Shown here: piece after piece, positions 8,278-17,243 of the stretch | How the letters are laid out: each line of letters begins with the position of its first letter | Position numbering within the stretch: position 1 is the first letter of the stretch | Assembly: GCF_004363075.1 (NCBI RefSeq) | Contig: NZ_SNYN01000025.1 | Location: forward strand, 1-64,000 | Source of the DNA: Actinorugispora endophytica | Lineage (GTDB): Bacteria > Actinomycetota > Actinomycetes > Streptosporangiales > Streptosporangiaceae | Direction: 5' to 3' | DNA length: 64,000 nucleotides | Position numbers and translations under genes: made by a program | The notes under the pieces: model-generated | The model's database searches: none | Seen by the model: only the letters and a program-made list of their open reading frames with translations | Told to the model about the DNA's origin: nothing

Positions 8278-8747
8278 CCGCCTTCCACGAGGTCCCGCCG
8301 CCGTCCTTCGACGGCGCGGCGGCGGCCTTCGCCACCACCCTGGCCGGGGTCCCCGCCAACGTCGCCGTGGCGCGGCGCTGGACGCGCGGCGTGCTGGCCC
8401 TGGCCCCGGGAGCCCGGGTTCCGGAGCCGGTGGTGGACACCGCCGTCCTGCTGGTGTCCGAGTGCGCCGCCAACGCCGTCACCCACACCCCCAGCGGACG
8501 GCCCGGCCAGGTGTTCGGCGTGCACGTGCGGGTGGCGCCGGGGCGGTTGCGCGCCGAGGTGCGCGACCGGCGCCCCCACGGCTCGGCGGCCCCGCGCGCC
8601 GTGGACGCCGCCCCCGACGCCGAGCACGGGCGCGGCCTGGCCCTGGTCCACGCCCTGTCCACCACCTGGGGGCCCCTGCCGTCGGCCTCGGGGGTGTTCT
8701 TCACCCTCACCTGGCCGCAGGCCCCGCCCCCGGTCCCCGACCCCTGA
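8274..8747 (+). CDS. ATP-binding protein, RsbW-like (HATPase_c_2)
   Basis: The 157-residue protein matches the GHKL ATPase fold of anti-sigma-type serine kinases found in large numbers in actinomycetes. The N box is visible as LLVSECAANAVTHT (about 62-75), and the glycine-rich lid as HGRGLALVHALS (about 121-132). RsbW relatives bind a sigma factor or an STAS anti-anti-sigma partner. No partner is adjacent, only two small hypothetical proteins translated with it. The start is GTG 8274, four bases inside the upstream gene. Confidence 0.85.
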   Translation: MTAFHEVPPPSFDGAAAAFATTLAGVPANVAVARRWTRGVLALAPGARVPEPVVDTAVLLVSECAANAVTHTPSGRPGQVFGVHVRVAPGRLRAEVRDRRPHGSAAPRAVDAAPDAEHGRGLALVHALSTTWGPLPSASGVFFTLTWPQAPPPVPDP

Positions 8748-8780
8748 CCACTGACCCCCGACCGGGGCAGGGCAGGGCTC

Positions 8781-10007
8781 TCAGCCGTCCAGGAGTGCTC
8801 CCAGGACGGCGGCCGGGTCGGTTCCGGGGCTGCCCGCGGGCCACCAGTCGCCGCTTTCGCGCCGGTAGGGGTACCACCGGCCGTCGGTGCCCCGGCGCAG
8901 TTGGACGCCCTGCCCGGCGAGCGTCCACCGGTTGCGCCACAGGCGCGCCTCCGGCGGGGCCCCGCCCTCCCACACCTCGGCCAGCGCGCTCCGGGCACGG
9001 GCCATCTCGACCCTCGGCGGGCTCCACGGCCGTTCGAGGACGTCCAGGCCGACCGCGCCGCCCTGGCGCCAGGCGCGCACCGCGCGCTCCAGGCCGCCGG
9101 GGCGGCCGCACGCCTGCTCCAGGCGGGCGCGGATCCGCCCTTCGGGGTGGGACGCGGCCAGGCGCACGGTGTCCTGCCACACGGTGAGCGACGGCGGCGT
9201 CCGGCCCCGCAACAGCTCGCCCGCGCGCGCGGCGGCGTCGGCCGCGAGCAGCCGCAGCGCCCCCGCGTCGACGCCCGGGGCGTCCGGCAGCTCCGGCGGC
9301 GCGCCCCCGGGCGGGAGCGGCCCCGGGTCGGGCAGCGGCCGGGGCTCCTCCGCGTAGGCGCGCGCGGCCGGGACCCCCTCGCCCCGCCTCTCCGCCTCCG
9401 GGCCGGGGACGCCGCCCGCGCCGCGCCGCCGGAGCTCGTCCAGCAGCGCGTGCTCGGCGCGGCCCCGCATGAGCAGCAGCAGGAAGGGGTCCTCGTCCAG
9501 CAGCCAGGCCGTCTGGTAGCACAGGGCCGCGGCGTGCCGGCAGGGGAACTCCCAGTCGGGGCAGTCGCACTCGGGTTCGAGGTCGTCGGAGCCGGGCAGC
9601 AGCCGCACTCCCGCGTCCTCGGCGGAGCTCACCAGATCGTGCGGCACGTCCCGGTCCAGCAGGGCGGCGATGTGCCCGGCCTTGGCGGCCACCTGGGCCA
9701 GGAAGCGGTCCCATTCGGCGTCGGTGAGCGGCGTGACGTACACGACGGTCCGGTAGCTGCCGCCGGCGTCGTGCACGGGCGCGGCGATGCGCCCGGGGCT
9801 GACGGTGATGGTGCCGACATGCCCGGTCCGGGCGTAGGCGCGGCCCTTCCTGAGGGGCTCCGCGTCCAGCGCGGTCTCCTCCACCGCTCCGACCCAGGCC
9901 CGCCCCCACCAGGTCCGGCCGCCGCCCTTGGCTCCGCGCCCCTTCAGCGCGGGGAAGGCGGGGAACCCGCGGGCTTCGTCGGAGGCGCGGGCGCGCTGTT
10001 CGCTCAA
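8781..10007 (-). CDS. SWIM zinc-finger protein, partner of adjacent helicase
   Basis: The 408-residue protein carries a SWIM finger at about residues 147-165 (CDCPDWEFPCRHAAA, the CxCx(n)CxH pattern) that should bind one zinc and nucleic acid or protein. The C-terminus is Pro/Ala rich with a final WYPYRR motif. It starts at a TTG whose last two bases form part of the helicase stop (TTGA), so translation is coupled. A paralogous helicase/SWIM pair lies at 47.7-51.5 kb. The pairing is recurrent in actinobacteria, but its biological role is not established. Confidence 0.88.
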   Translation of the reverse strand: MSEQRARASDEARGFPAFPALKGRGAKGGGRTWWGRAWVGAVEETALDAEPLRKGRAYARTGHVGTITVSPGRIAAPVHDAGGSYRTVVYVTPLTDAEWDRFLAQVAAKAGHIAALLDRDVPHDLVSSAEDAGVRLLPGSDDLEPECDCPDWEFPCRHAAALCYQTAWLLDEDPFLLLLMRGRAEHALLDELRRRGAGGVPGPEAERRGEGVPAARAYAEEPRPLPDPGPLPPGGAPPELPDAPGVDAGALRLLAADAAARAGELLRGRTPPSLTVWQDTVRLAASHPEGRIRARLEQACGRPGGLERAVRAWRQGGAVGLDVLERPWSPPRVEMARARSALAEVWEGGAPPEARLWRNRWTLAGQGVQLRRGTDGRWYPYRRESGDWWPAGSPGTDPAAVLGALLDG

Positions 10008-12826
10008 CGGGTGCTCCTGAGGGCCACGAGGTCGGACAGTTCGGCGTCGGAAAGCTCGCTCAGGGCTTTCTCCCCGGAGCCGAGGACGGCGTCGGCGAGT
10101 TCGCGCTTGGCCGCCAGCATGTCGGCGACGCGGTCCTCGACGGTGCCTTCGGCGATCATCCGGTGCACCTGGACGGGACGCGTCTGGCCGATGCGGTAGG
10201 CGCGGTCGGTGGCCTGCTCCTCCACGGCCGGGTTCCACCACCGGTCGTAGTGCACGACGTGGTCGGCGCGGGTGAGGTTGAGCCCGGTTCCCGCCGCCTT
10301 GAGCGACAGCAGGAAGACGGGGCACCGGCCGTCCTGGAAGGCGCGGACCATCTCCTCGCGCCGCGCCAGCGGGGTTCCGCCGTGCAGCAGCAGGGTGGGC
10401 ACGCCGCGCTCGGCCAGGTGCCTCTCGATGAGCCGCGCCATCGCCACGTACTGGGTGAACACCAGGACCGTGCCGTCCTCGGCGAGGATCGTGGCGACGA
10501 GCTCGTCGAGCAGTTCGAGCTTGCCCGACCTCCCGTCCAGGCGGCCGCCGGCCTCCTTGAGGTACTGGGCGGGGTGGTTGCAGATCTGCTTGAGACCGGT
10601 GAGCAGCTTCATGACCAGGCCGCGCCGCGCCATCCCGTCGGCCTCGCGGATCCGCTCCATGGTCTCGCGCACCAGCGCCTCGTACAGGCCCGCCTGCTCG
10701 GGGGTGAGCGTGACGGGCCGGTCGGTCTCGGTCTTGGCGGGCAGTTCCGGCGCGATGCCCGGATCGCTCTTGCGGCGGCGCAGCAGGAACGGGCGGACCA
10801 GGCGGGACAGCCGCTCGGCGGCGTCGGGGTCGGTCCCCGACTCGACGGCCCCGGCCCAGCGCGAGCGGAACCCGCCGAGGCTGCCGAGCAGGCCCGGGGT
10901 GGTCCAGTCCAGGACGGCCCACAGCTCCGACAGGTTGTTCTCCACCGGGGTGCCGGTCAGCGCCACGCGCGCGTCTGCGCCGATGCGGCGCAGCGCCTTG
11001 GCGGTCGCCGACAGCGGGTTCTTGACGTGCTGGGCCTCGTCGGCCACGACCAGTCCCCAGTGCCGCTCCGCGAGGAGGTCAGCGTCCAGGCGCATGGTCC
11101 CGTAGGTGGTGAGCACGAACCCGCCGGGGTCCGCGTCCGGGGAGCGTCCCGCCCCGTGGAAGCGGCGCACGGGCGTGCCGGGCGCGAACCGGCGGATCTC
11201 GCGCTCCCAGTTGCCCAGGAGGGAGGCCGGGCACACCACGAGAGTGGGGCCCGCGCCGCCGTCGGTGTCGGCCGCGCGGCGCAGGTGCAGCGCGATGAGC
11301 GTGACGGTCTTCCCCAGCCCCATGTCGTCCGCCAGGCAGCCGCCCAGGCCGAGCGAGGTCATGCGGTCCAACCAGCGCAGGCCGCGCAGCTGGTAGTCGC
11401 GCAGGGTGGCGGCCAGCGCGGCGGGCGCGCCGACGGGTTCGCGGCCGCCGTCGGGGTCGCCGATGCGTTCGCGCAGCGCCTCCAGCCAGCCGCCGGGGGC
11501 GACCTCGACGCGCTCGCCGTCCACCTCGGTGGTGCCGGTCAGCGCCGCGCCGAGCGCGTCGATGGGGGTGATCGGCTTGAGTTCGGGCTCGCGCGCCCTG
11601 CGGGCCAGTTCGGGGTCGACGAGCACCCACTCGCCGCGCAGCCGCACGACGGGCCGGTGGGCTTCGGCGAGGGTGTCGAGTTCGGTCTCGGTGAGCGGGG
11701 TGCCGCCCAGCGCGATCCGCCAGTTGAAGGACAGCAGGTCCTCTCCCAGCAGGGCCCGCGTGTCCGAGGGCGCCGCCCCGGCCGCCTCCACGGCGGCGGT
11801 CGCGGTGAGGCCCCGGACGAGTTCGCGGGGCCAGTGCACCTGGACCCCGGCGTCGGCCAGGGCCGTCGCGGCCGCCCCCGTGAGGTCGGCGGCCTCGGTG
11901 TCGGCGAGCACGAGCCGGTCGGGCACCGGGGCCTCCAGGAGGCGCTCCAGCGGCGGCCACACCCGCGCGGCGCGCCGGATCGCGAGCGTGCTGTCGAGCC
12001 GGGCGCGCGCGCCGAAGCCGTGGTCGGCGCCGCGCCACAGCTCGGCGGCGTCGATGACCAGGGACGGGTCGGCGAGGCTGTGGGCCTGCGCGACGGCGTG
12101 GAAGGCGACTCCCTCCAGCCCGTCGCCCAGGGAGTCGACGCCGCCGGGGATCTCCAGTCGCAGCGAGAGGCACACCCCGGAGTCGAGGCCCGCCGCGACC
12201 TCCTCGGCCCACGGGCGCAGCCGCGGCACCCGTTGGGGTTCGGCCGCGGCGAACGGTTTGGAGCCGGTGAGCCGGGGCGCGGCCGCCGTGCGCGCCATCG
12301 TGTCGGCGACGGCGTCGAGGAAGCCGCGCACCAGGGCGTGCGCGTCGGGCAGCAGGGGCGGGTCGGTGCCCTCGACGGGGACGGCGCGCGCGTGGGGCGG
12401 CATGGCGGCGGCGAGCTCCCGGACGCCGCGCGCGTCGTCGGCGTCCAGCGGTCCCACCCGCCAGGCGTCGTGGTCGTCCTCGGACACGCCGGGCAGGATC
12501 CGGCCCCGGTGGACCAGGCGCAGCGCCGTGACGGCGGCGGCGCCCCAGAACGCGGCCGCCGGGTGCGGCGCGCTCCCGGCGCGGGCCGCGACGAGCACCC
12601 CGAGCGCGTCGGCGACGGGGAGGCGGAGCACCGGGACGGCCCCGACGCGCACGCCGTCGGGGGTCGGCCGGGCCAGGACGAGTTCGCCCCGCTCCCCCTC
12701 CGGGGCGGGGAGTCCGCCGCCGTCCGGATCCCAGAACGCCATCGTCGCGGCGCGCGGCGGGTCGCCCGCCTCGAACACGGCGGCGCAGCGTGCCAGGCGC
12801 GCCGCCTCTGCCTCGGTCAGTGCCAT
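10004..12826 (-). CDS. SNF2-family DEAD/DEAH-box helicase (HelZ-like)
   Basis: The 940-residue protein has an N-terminal SNF2-associated region and a C-terminal SNF2 ATPase. Motif I is LADDMGLGKTVTL near 497, motif II is DEAQHVKN near 595, then TGTPVENNLSELW, and motif VI QATDRAYRIGQTRP near 873. It probably translocates on double-stranded DNA. ATG 12826 has GAAGGGAAG about 11 bases upstream; the longer frame to 12985 is read over the upstream remnant gene and lacks a ribosome site. Its stop overlaps the SWIM gene start, so the two products probably work together. Confidence 0.92.
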   Translation of the reverse strand: MALTEAEAARLARCAAVFEAGDPPRAATMAFWDPDGGGLPAPEGERGELVLARPTPDGVRVGAVPVLRLPVADALGVLVAARAGSAPHPAAAFWGAAAVTALRLVHRGRILPGVSEDDHDAWRVGPLDADDARGVRELAAAMPPHARAVPVEGTDPPLLPDAHALVRGFLDAVADTMARTAAAPRLTGSKPFAAAEPQRVPRLRPWAEEVAAGLDSGVCLSLRLEIPGGVDSLGDGLEGVAFHAVAQAHSLADPSLVIDAAELWRGADHGFGARARLDSTLAIRRAARVWPPLERLLEAPVPDRLVLADTEAADLTGAAATALADAGVQVHWPRELVRGLTATAAVEAAGAAPSDTRALLGEDLLSFNWRIALGGTPLTETELDTLAEAHRPVVRLRGEWVLVDPELARRAREPELKPITPIDALGAALTGTTEVDGERVEVAPGGWLEALRERIGDPDGGREPVGAPAALAATLRDYQLRGLRWLDRMTSLGLGGCLADDMGLGKTVTLIALHLRRAADTDGGAGPTLVVCPASLLGNWEREIRRFAPGTPVRRFHGAGRSPDADPGGFVLTTYGTMRLDADLLAERHWGLVVADEAQHVKNPLSATAKALRRIGADARVALTGTPVENNLSELWAVLDWTTPGLLGSLGGFRSRWAGAVESGTDPDAAERLSRLVRPFLLRRRKSDPGIAPELPAKTETDRPVTLTPEQAGLYEALVRETMERIREADGMARRGLVMKLLTGLKQICNHPAQYLKEAGGRLDGRSGKLELLDELVATILAEDGTVLVFTQYVAMARLIERHLAERGVPTLLLHGGTPLARREEMVRAFQDGRCPVFLLSLKAAGTGLNLTRADHVVHYDRWWNPAVEEQATDRAYRIGQTRPVQVHRMIAEGTVEDRVADMLAAKRELADAVLGSGEKALSELSDAELSDLVALRSTR

Positions 12827-13167
12827 GGGGGCGTGTGCTTCCCTTCGTGGGCTCCGGTGCGTACGGGCTTCGCAACGAACGGCGCGGCCGCGGGGATTCC
12901 CCTCGACCGCCTTTTCCACCGGCCGAGCGCCCGGTCGCGGCGCGCGGGCAGGGGGTGGAGGACCGCGGTGGGCGGCAGCGGCCACACCGGCACCATAAGG
13001 GCGGGGACGAGCCCGGCGGCGAGGCCGGGGCTCCTGCGCACGCCGCCGGAGTACCGCCTGACGGGTTTCCCTCCGCTGTCGGTGGGGTCGAAACCGTCCA
13101 GAGCCCGACCGCCCCCGTGCTCCTTGTCCGGGCCGTCGGCGGCGGCCGCGTGATCCGTGGGGTTCAC
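12817..13167 (-). pseudogene. Decayed DrrA-type ABC transporter ATPase (internally deleted)
   Basis: From a GTG at 13167 with a strong GGAGGAGGG site, the 116-residue frame begins like a DrrA ATPase (KEHGGGRALDGFD resembles the first strands) but jumps directly to the region around the ABC signature (PVRRYSGGVRR, LAAGLV). Walker A and about 100 residues are missing, and the Walker B/D-loop area is degenerate (PTAVLHP where PTTGLDP is expected). No permease gene follows. It sits divergent from a TetR gene with an operator between them, the usual arrangement for drug-efflux ABC genes. It may still serve as the leader ORF of the helicase operon. Homology is by eye. Confidence 0.6.
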
Positions 13168-13196
13168 CGCGCCCTCCTCCGCTCTGCGGCCGACTT

Positions 13197-13230
13197 TTCC
13201 GTACACTGTACCGTATGGTATACGGTCAAG
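13197..13230. promoter_or_regulatory. TetR operator overlapping a leftward promoter
   Basis: The dyad ACCGTA (13210-13215) / TACGGT (13221-13226) has a 5-base centre. On the minus strand a TTGACC -35-like hexamer lies at 13228-13223, with a weak -10 about 16-18 bases on, so the dyad sits between the promoter elements of the leftward operon. A TetR repressor gene begins 78 bases to the right. Confidence 0.6.
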
Positions 13231-13303
13231 CGGGCCGCGCGGCCGGGAGCCGGCCGCGCGGGACGCCGGGCCCGCCCCGGGCGGCACGTAGGATGACCGC
13301 ATC

Positions 13304-14086
13304 ATGACCACGGAGCACACCAGCGGCACCTCGGACCCCGCCCGCAGCCTGGCCCTGCTGTGGCGCGGCGGCGAACGCGCCGGGCGCAGGGGGAAGCACG
13401 ACCTGAGCGTGGACCGCGTCGTGCGCGCGGCGATCGAACTGGCCGACACCGAGGGCGTGGCCGCGCTGTCCATGCGCAAGGTCGCCGAACGCCTCGGCGT
13501 GGGCACCATGTCCCTCTACACGTACGTGCCGGGCAAGAGCGAGCTCGTCGACGTCATGGTGGACACCGTCCACGGCGAGCTCGGGCGGCACCACGAGGCC
13601 CCCGGGGGCTGGCGGGCCCGTCTGGAGCTCATCGCCCGGGACAACTGGGCGCTGTGCCACCGCCACCCGTGGCTGCTCCAGGTGCTGACCAGCAGGCCTC
13701 CCTTGGGCCCGAACATCTCGCTCGACTACGAGTACCAGCTGCGCGCGATCGACGGGATCGGCCTGAGCGACCTGGAGATGGACTCGGTCACGACCCTGGT
13801 CACGGGATACGTCCACGGCGCGGCCCGGGGCTCGGTCGACGCCGCCCGCGACCAGCGCGACTCCGGCCTGACCGACGAGCAGTGGTGGGACACCCAGGCG
13901 CCGTTCCTGAGGAAGGTCATGGAGCCCGGGCGCTTCCCCGTCTCCAGCCGGGTCGGCGCGGCGGCCGGCGAGGCGTACAACGCCGCCTCCGACCCCGACC
14001 AGGCCTTCGAGTTCGGCCTGGCACGCGTCCTGGACGGCCTCCAGGTGTTCATCGACCGGAAAGCGGACGCGGCCCCGGAGCGGTGA
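13304..14086 (+). CDS. TetR-family regulator with TetR_C_1-type ligand domain
   Basis: The 260-residue protein has an HTH at about residues 32-75 (VAERLGVGTMSLYTYVPGKSEL) and a long C-terminal ligand domain of the type found in regulators of antibiotic efflux. It lies divergent from the decayed DrrA-like ATPase and the helicase operon, with a dyad operator between. Family knowledge suggests it represses an exporter and its own gene; that exporter now appears destroyed, which leaves the helicase pair as the remaining downstream genes. The start ATG 13304 has TAGGA about 10 bases upstream. Confidence 0.88.
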   Translation: MTTEHTSGTSDPARSLALLWRGGERAGRRGKHDLSVDRVVRAAIELADTEGVAALSMRKVAERLGVGTMSLYTYVPGKSELVDVMVDTVHGELGRHHEAPGGWRARLELIARDNWALCHRHPWLLQVLTSRPPLGPNISLDYEYQLRAIDGIGLSDLEMDSVTTLVTGYVHGAARGSVDAARDQRDSGLTDEQWWDTQAPFLRKVMEPGRFPVSSRVGAAAGEAYNAASDPDQAFEFGLARVLDGLQVFIDRKADAAPER

Positions 14087-14237
14087 CGAGGCCGTTCACC
14101 CCGGGGTTCTCCCCGCCTGCGGGTCCGGCGCGGTCGGCGCTGTTTCCGGGGCCGCCGCCCGGGTAGCCGTCGCCTTACTGAACCCTGGACCCATTCGCGC
14201 CGCTGCCGGACGCGAGACCAGTGAGAAGAGAGCAGCG

Positions 14238-15392
14238 ATGGCGGACCGTTCGGAGGCGCTGTCCGGCCTTCCCACGATGGGCGTGGAGGAGGAGTTCCTG
14301 CTCCTGGACGACCGGGGGCACCTGGCCGGGGAGAGCCCCGAGGTGCTCGCCCTCGCCGCGGACGGCGCGAGCGCGTTCCAACACGAGCTGACCCGCTACC
14401 AGGTCGAGTCGGCCAGCACCGTGGTCGGGGACTCCCACACCCTCCTGCGGGAGCTGCGGCTCTCGCGCGAACGGCTGTCACGCGCCGCCGCGGCCAAGGG
14501 GCTGCGCCTGGTGGCGGTCGGTACTCCGCTTCTCCGCGAGACCGCCCCGCCGGCCCTGAGCCCCGTCTCGCGCTACGCGCGCATGCGCGACGAGCTGGGT
14601 CCGGCGCTGCTGGAGTCGACGAGCACCTGCGGATGCCACGTGCACATCGCGGTCCCCGACCTGGCCTCGGGCCTGCGGGCCGCCAACCACCTGCGGCCAT
14701 GGCTTCCCGCGCTGCTCGCCCTCACCGCGAACTCGCCCTACTCCGACGGCCGCGACACCGGCTACGCCAGTTGGCGGTACATCCGCTGGTCCCGACAGCC
14801 CGCGGCGTCCGCGCAGCCGTTCTTCGCCGACGAGCGCGAGTACAGGGAGAGCGTCGAGGCGCTGCTGGCGTCGGGGGCGGTGCTGGACAAGGGGATGCTC
14901 TACTGGGACGCGCGCCCCTCCGAGGTGTACCCCACCCTGGAGGTCCGGGTGAGCGACGTGGCCGCCACCGCGGAGGAGGCGGTGCTGCTGGCGGTGCTCG
15001 TGCGCGGGCTCGTCACCACGTTCCTGGCCGACGCCGCGCTGGGCCTCCCTCCGCCGTGCCTGCGGCTGGAGGTGCTGCGCGCCCACATGTGGCGCGCCGC
15101 CCGCGACGGCCTGGACGGCCGGTGCCTGGACCCGGCGACGGGGCGGCCCGGGGACGCCCGCGAGGTTCTCCCGGCACTCGTGGACCGGGTCCGTCCGGTG
15201 CTGGAGCGGTCGGGCGACCTGCGCTTCGTCGAGTCGATGCTCGGGCTGCTGTACACGACGGGCAGCGGCGCGCGGCGCCAGCGCGAACTGCGCGCCCGGT
15301 GCGCGGGGACCGGCGAGTTCGTGGACCGCCTCGCCGAGACCACGGTGGGCGGGCCGTTCCACACCGCGCACGGCGGCTCCCCCGTCGGGTGA
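14238..15392 (+). CDS. ybdK: Carboxylate-amine ligase, YbdK/GCS2 family
   Basis: The 384-residue protein is an ATP-dependent carboxylate-amine ligase with weak glutamate-cysteine ligase activity in characterised relatives. The N-terminal MGVEEEFLLLD (about 14-24) and the metal/ATP region TCGCHVHIAV (about 134-143) are family hallmarks, and the length is typical. Actinobacteria make mycothiol rather than glutathione, so the true substrates are unknown. It is transcribed alone, 151 bases after the TetR gene. Confidence 0.9.
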   Translation: MADRSEALSGLPTMGVEEEFLLLDDRGHLAGESPEVLALAADGASAFQHELTRYQVESASTVVGDSHTLLRELRLSRERLSRAAAAKGLRLVAVGTPLLRETAPPALSPVSRYARMRDELGPALLESTSTCGCHVHIAVPDLASGLRAANHLRPWLPALLALTANSPYSDGRDTGYASWRYIRWSRQPAASAQPFFADEREYRESVEALLASGAVLDKGMLYWDARPSEVYPTLEVRVSDVAATAEEAVLLAVLVRGLVTTFLADAALGLPPPCLRLEVLRAHMWRAARDGLDGRCLDPATGRPGDAREVLPALVDRVRPVLERSGDLRFVESMLGLLYTTGSGARRQRELRARCAGTGEFVDRLAETTVGGPFHTAHGGSPVG

Positions 15393-15408
15393 GCGTCCCG
15401 CCTCGGGG

Positions 15409-15933
15409 TCAGGACCGCCCGCGGACCGGCTCCAGCTCGGTCTCGTCGACGACGCGGCGCAGCCCGGCGAGCCCTTCGGGCGCGGCCTGAGCGAAAAGGC
15501 GGACGAGCCACTCCCCGTCCAGCGCGGTCGCGGCGACCCAGGAGTGCGCGGTGGTGAGCACGGTGAACGGCCGCGGGACGCCGTCCAGGGCGATGTCCAG
15601 GCCGGACCAGGCCGCCTCGGCCGCGGGCGACGGGTCGGACCAGTCGGCCGCCCCCCGGGCGCGGCGCTGCATGAAGTCGCGTTCGGCGCAGAAGGCCCGC
15701 AGATGGCGCGCGTCGGGAGCCGCCCCGGCGTCCCAGCGCCGGGTGGCGACCTCCAGGTCGAGGACGGCCTCCGACGAACGCCATCCGAAGTCCACGACGA
15801 CCTTGTCGGGCAGCGTGTGGCCGGGGCGTACGGTGGCGGCGCTGAGGCGTCCGCGCCCGCCGCGCCCCAGCGGCGCGAAGACGGGGACGGCGGCGACCAG
15901 TTCGGCCACTGACGCGGGTTCGGGGTTGCTCAC
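15409..15933 (-). CDS. Hypothetical protein
   Basis: A 174-residue frame with strong third-position G/C bias, starting at ATG 15933 and convergent with the ligase gene. It has no signal peptide or membrane segment; there are short conserved-looking stretches (VVVDFGWRSSEAVLDLEVATRRWD, PRPFTVLTTAHSWVAA) but no family that I recognise. The mixed strand/helix pattern suggests a small soluble domain. Confidence 0.65.
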   Translation of the reverse strand: MSNPEPASVAELVAAVPVFAPLGRGGRGRLSAATVRPGHTLPDKVVVDFGWRSSEAVLDLEVATRRWDAGAAPDARHLRAFCAERDFMQRRARGAADWSDPSPAAEAAWSGLDIALDGVPRPFTVLTTAHSWVAATALDGEWLVRLFAQAAPEGLAGLRRVVDETELEPVRGRS

Positions 15934-16065
15934 GCCCCAGAGCCTAGTGTCGCGCGTCCGGGGTCCGCCGGGGGCACCCGGGACCGGGCCGCGAGAAGGC
16001 GTCCGGCTCCCGGCCCCCGCGGGGGTCCTGCTCGATGGTCGTGACGCCGGCGTTCCACTTCGTCC

Positions 16066-16283
16066 GTTTCACGCGGTTTCCATTGATGATCTTGCTGTTT
16101 CCCCCTGAAACCAAGGTTTTTCGGGGGAGAACAGCAAGATCACCGGACATTCGAGGGCCGGTTCCGCCTCATCCGGAATGATCACGGGCTTTCCGCCCTT
16201 CCAGACCCCGAAACGGGCAGAAAGCTCAAGACCGCCAATGAAACCACCGGTGCGCGAACCACCCCGGCGCCAGAGGCTCCCTA
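16066..16283. repeat. Dispersed composite palindrome, copy 2 (two hairpins)
   Basis: Two hairpins sit side by side. Hairpin C has arms ending in TGATCTTGCTGTT (from 16087) and AACAGCAAGATCA (to 16142). Hairpin B at about 16178-16235 contains CTTTCCGCCCTTCC and AACGGGCAGAAAGCTCAAG. The linker TTCGAGGGCCGGTTCCGCC joins them. The same unit occurs in reverse orientation at 40235-40415. On the minus strand the stretch directly after the def stop, GGGAGCCTCTGGCGC, is also shared. No gene is present between 15934 and 16280. Confidence 0.8.
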
Positions 16284-16949
16284 GCCGTCGAAGTCCATCG
16301 ACTCGGCGTTCTCGGCGCGGCGCGCGAACACCTGGTCCTTCATGTCGTTCATGGTCTTGAGGACCTTCTTGCGCTCGCGCGCGGAGAGCCGGTCGATGTA
16401 GAGGCGGCCCAGCGTGTGGTCGGTCTCGTGCTGCAGGCAGCGGGCGAAGTAGCCGGTGCCCTCCACGGTCACGGGCCTGCCGTCCACGTCCGCCCCGGTG
16501 ACCCGGGCGCGCGGGGCGCGTGCCAGGTCCGCGTGCGGGCCCGGCACCGACAGGCAGCCCTCGCTCTCCACGGTGACGCCCTCGTCCTCGGTCCCCTCGG
16601 TCTCCAGGACCGGGTTGACGACGTGGCCCACGTGCCGCACCCCGTCGTCGTCGCGGCAGTCGTAGACGAACAGCCGGAGGTCCACGTCCACCTGGTTGGC
16701 GGCCAGGCCGACGCCCTCGGCGACGTACATGGTGCGGAACATGTCGTCGACGAGCGCGCGCAGTCCGGGGGTGCCGAACTCGGTGACCTCGGCGTTGCGC
16801 CGGTGCAGCACGTCCTCGCCCACGACGGTGACCCGCAGGGCCCTCCCCCGCTCGGCCTCCGGGGCCCATTCGGGGTAGGAGTCGACGGGCTCGCCCTGGA
16901 CCCACACCCGGGCGTCGATCGGCGGCTCGGACACGTGCTGCTCGGACAT
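16281..16949 (-). CDS. def: Peptide deformylase
   Basis: It removes the formyl group from the initiator methionine of nascent proteins. All three metal-site motifs are present: GVGLAANQ (79-86), EGCLS (130-134, Cys132) and HETDH (174-178), so the Fe/Zn site is intact. The 222-residue length includes an N-terminal extension of about 30 residues over the shortest enzymes. The start is ATG 16949, with only a weak GACGAG site upstream. It is probably a second deformylase rather than the fmt-linked copy, since no fmt is near. Confidence 0.93.
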   Translation of the reverse strand: MSEQHVSEPPIDARVWVQGEPVDSYPEWAPEAERGRALRVTVVGEDVLHRRNAEVTEFGTPGLRALVDDMFRTMYVAEGVGLAANQVDVDLRLFVYDCRDDDGVRHVGHVVNPVLETEGTEDEGVTVESEGCLSVPGPHADLARAPRARVTGADVDGRPVTVEGTGYFARCLQHETDHTLGRLYIDRLSARERKKVLKTMNDMKDQVFARRAENAESMDFDG

Positions 16950-17243
16950 CACTTCGCTCGTCTTTCCAAATGGTTCGGTGGCCGCCCCGGGACGGACTCG
17001 GGTCCGGGCACGACCCTTGAAAGGTACCAGCGGACGAGGACCGGCCCCCCGCCCGACCCCTCCGCGCCGCCCCGGCCGCGGCGCTCCCAAGCCCCCTGGC
17101 GGCACGGAAACCCGTCTGTTGGGCGTATCGTCTGCGTATGTGCGTCGGAACACAAAGACGACGTGGCGACATGCCATCACAGACAGCCAGCGTCCCTCCC
17201 CTTCCGCGGCGGGCGGTCATGCGCGCGTGCGGCGAGGGCCCGG

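Noticed and set aside
10163-13153. A 996-residue frame antisense to the helicase and other very long antisense frames
   Set aside because: High-GC genes leave few stops on the opposite strand; composition is His/Arg/Gly rich and no domain is recognisable.
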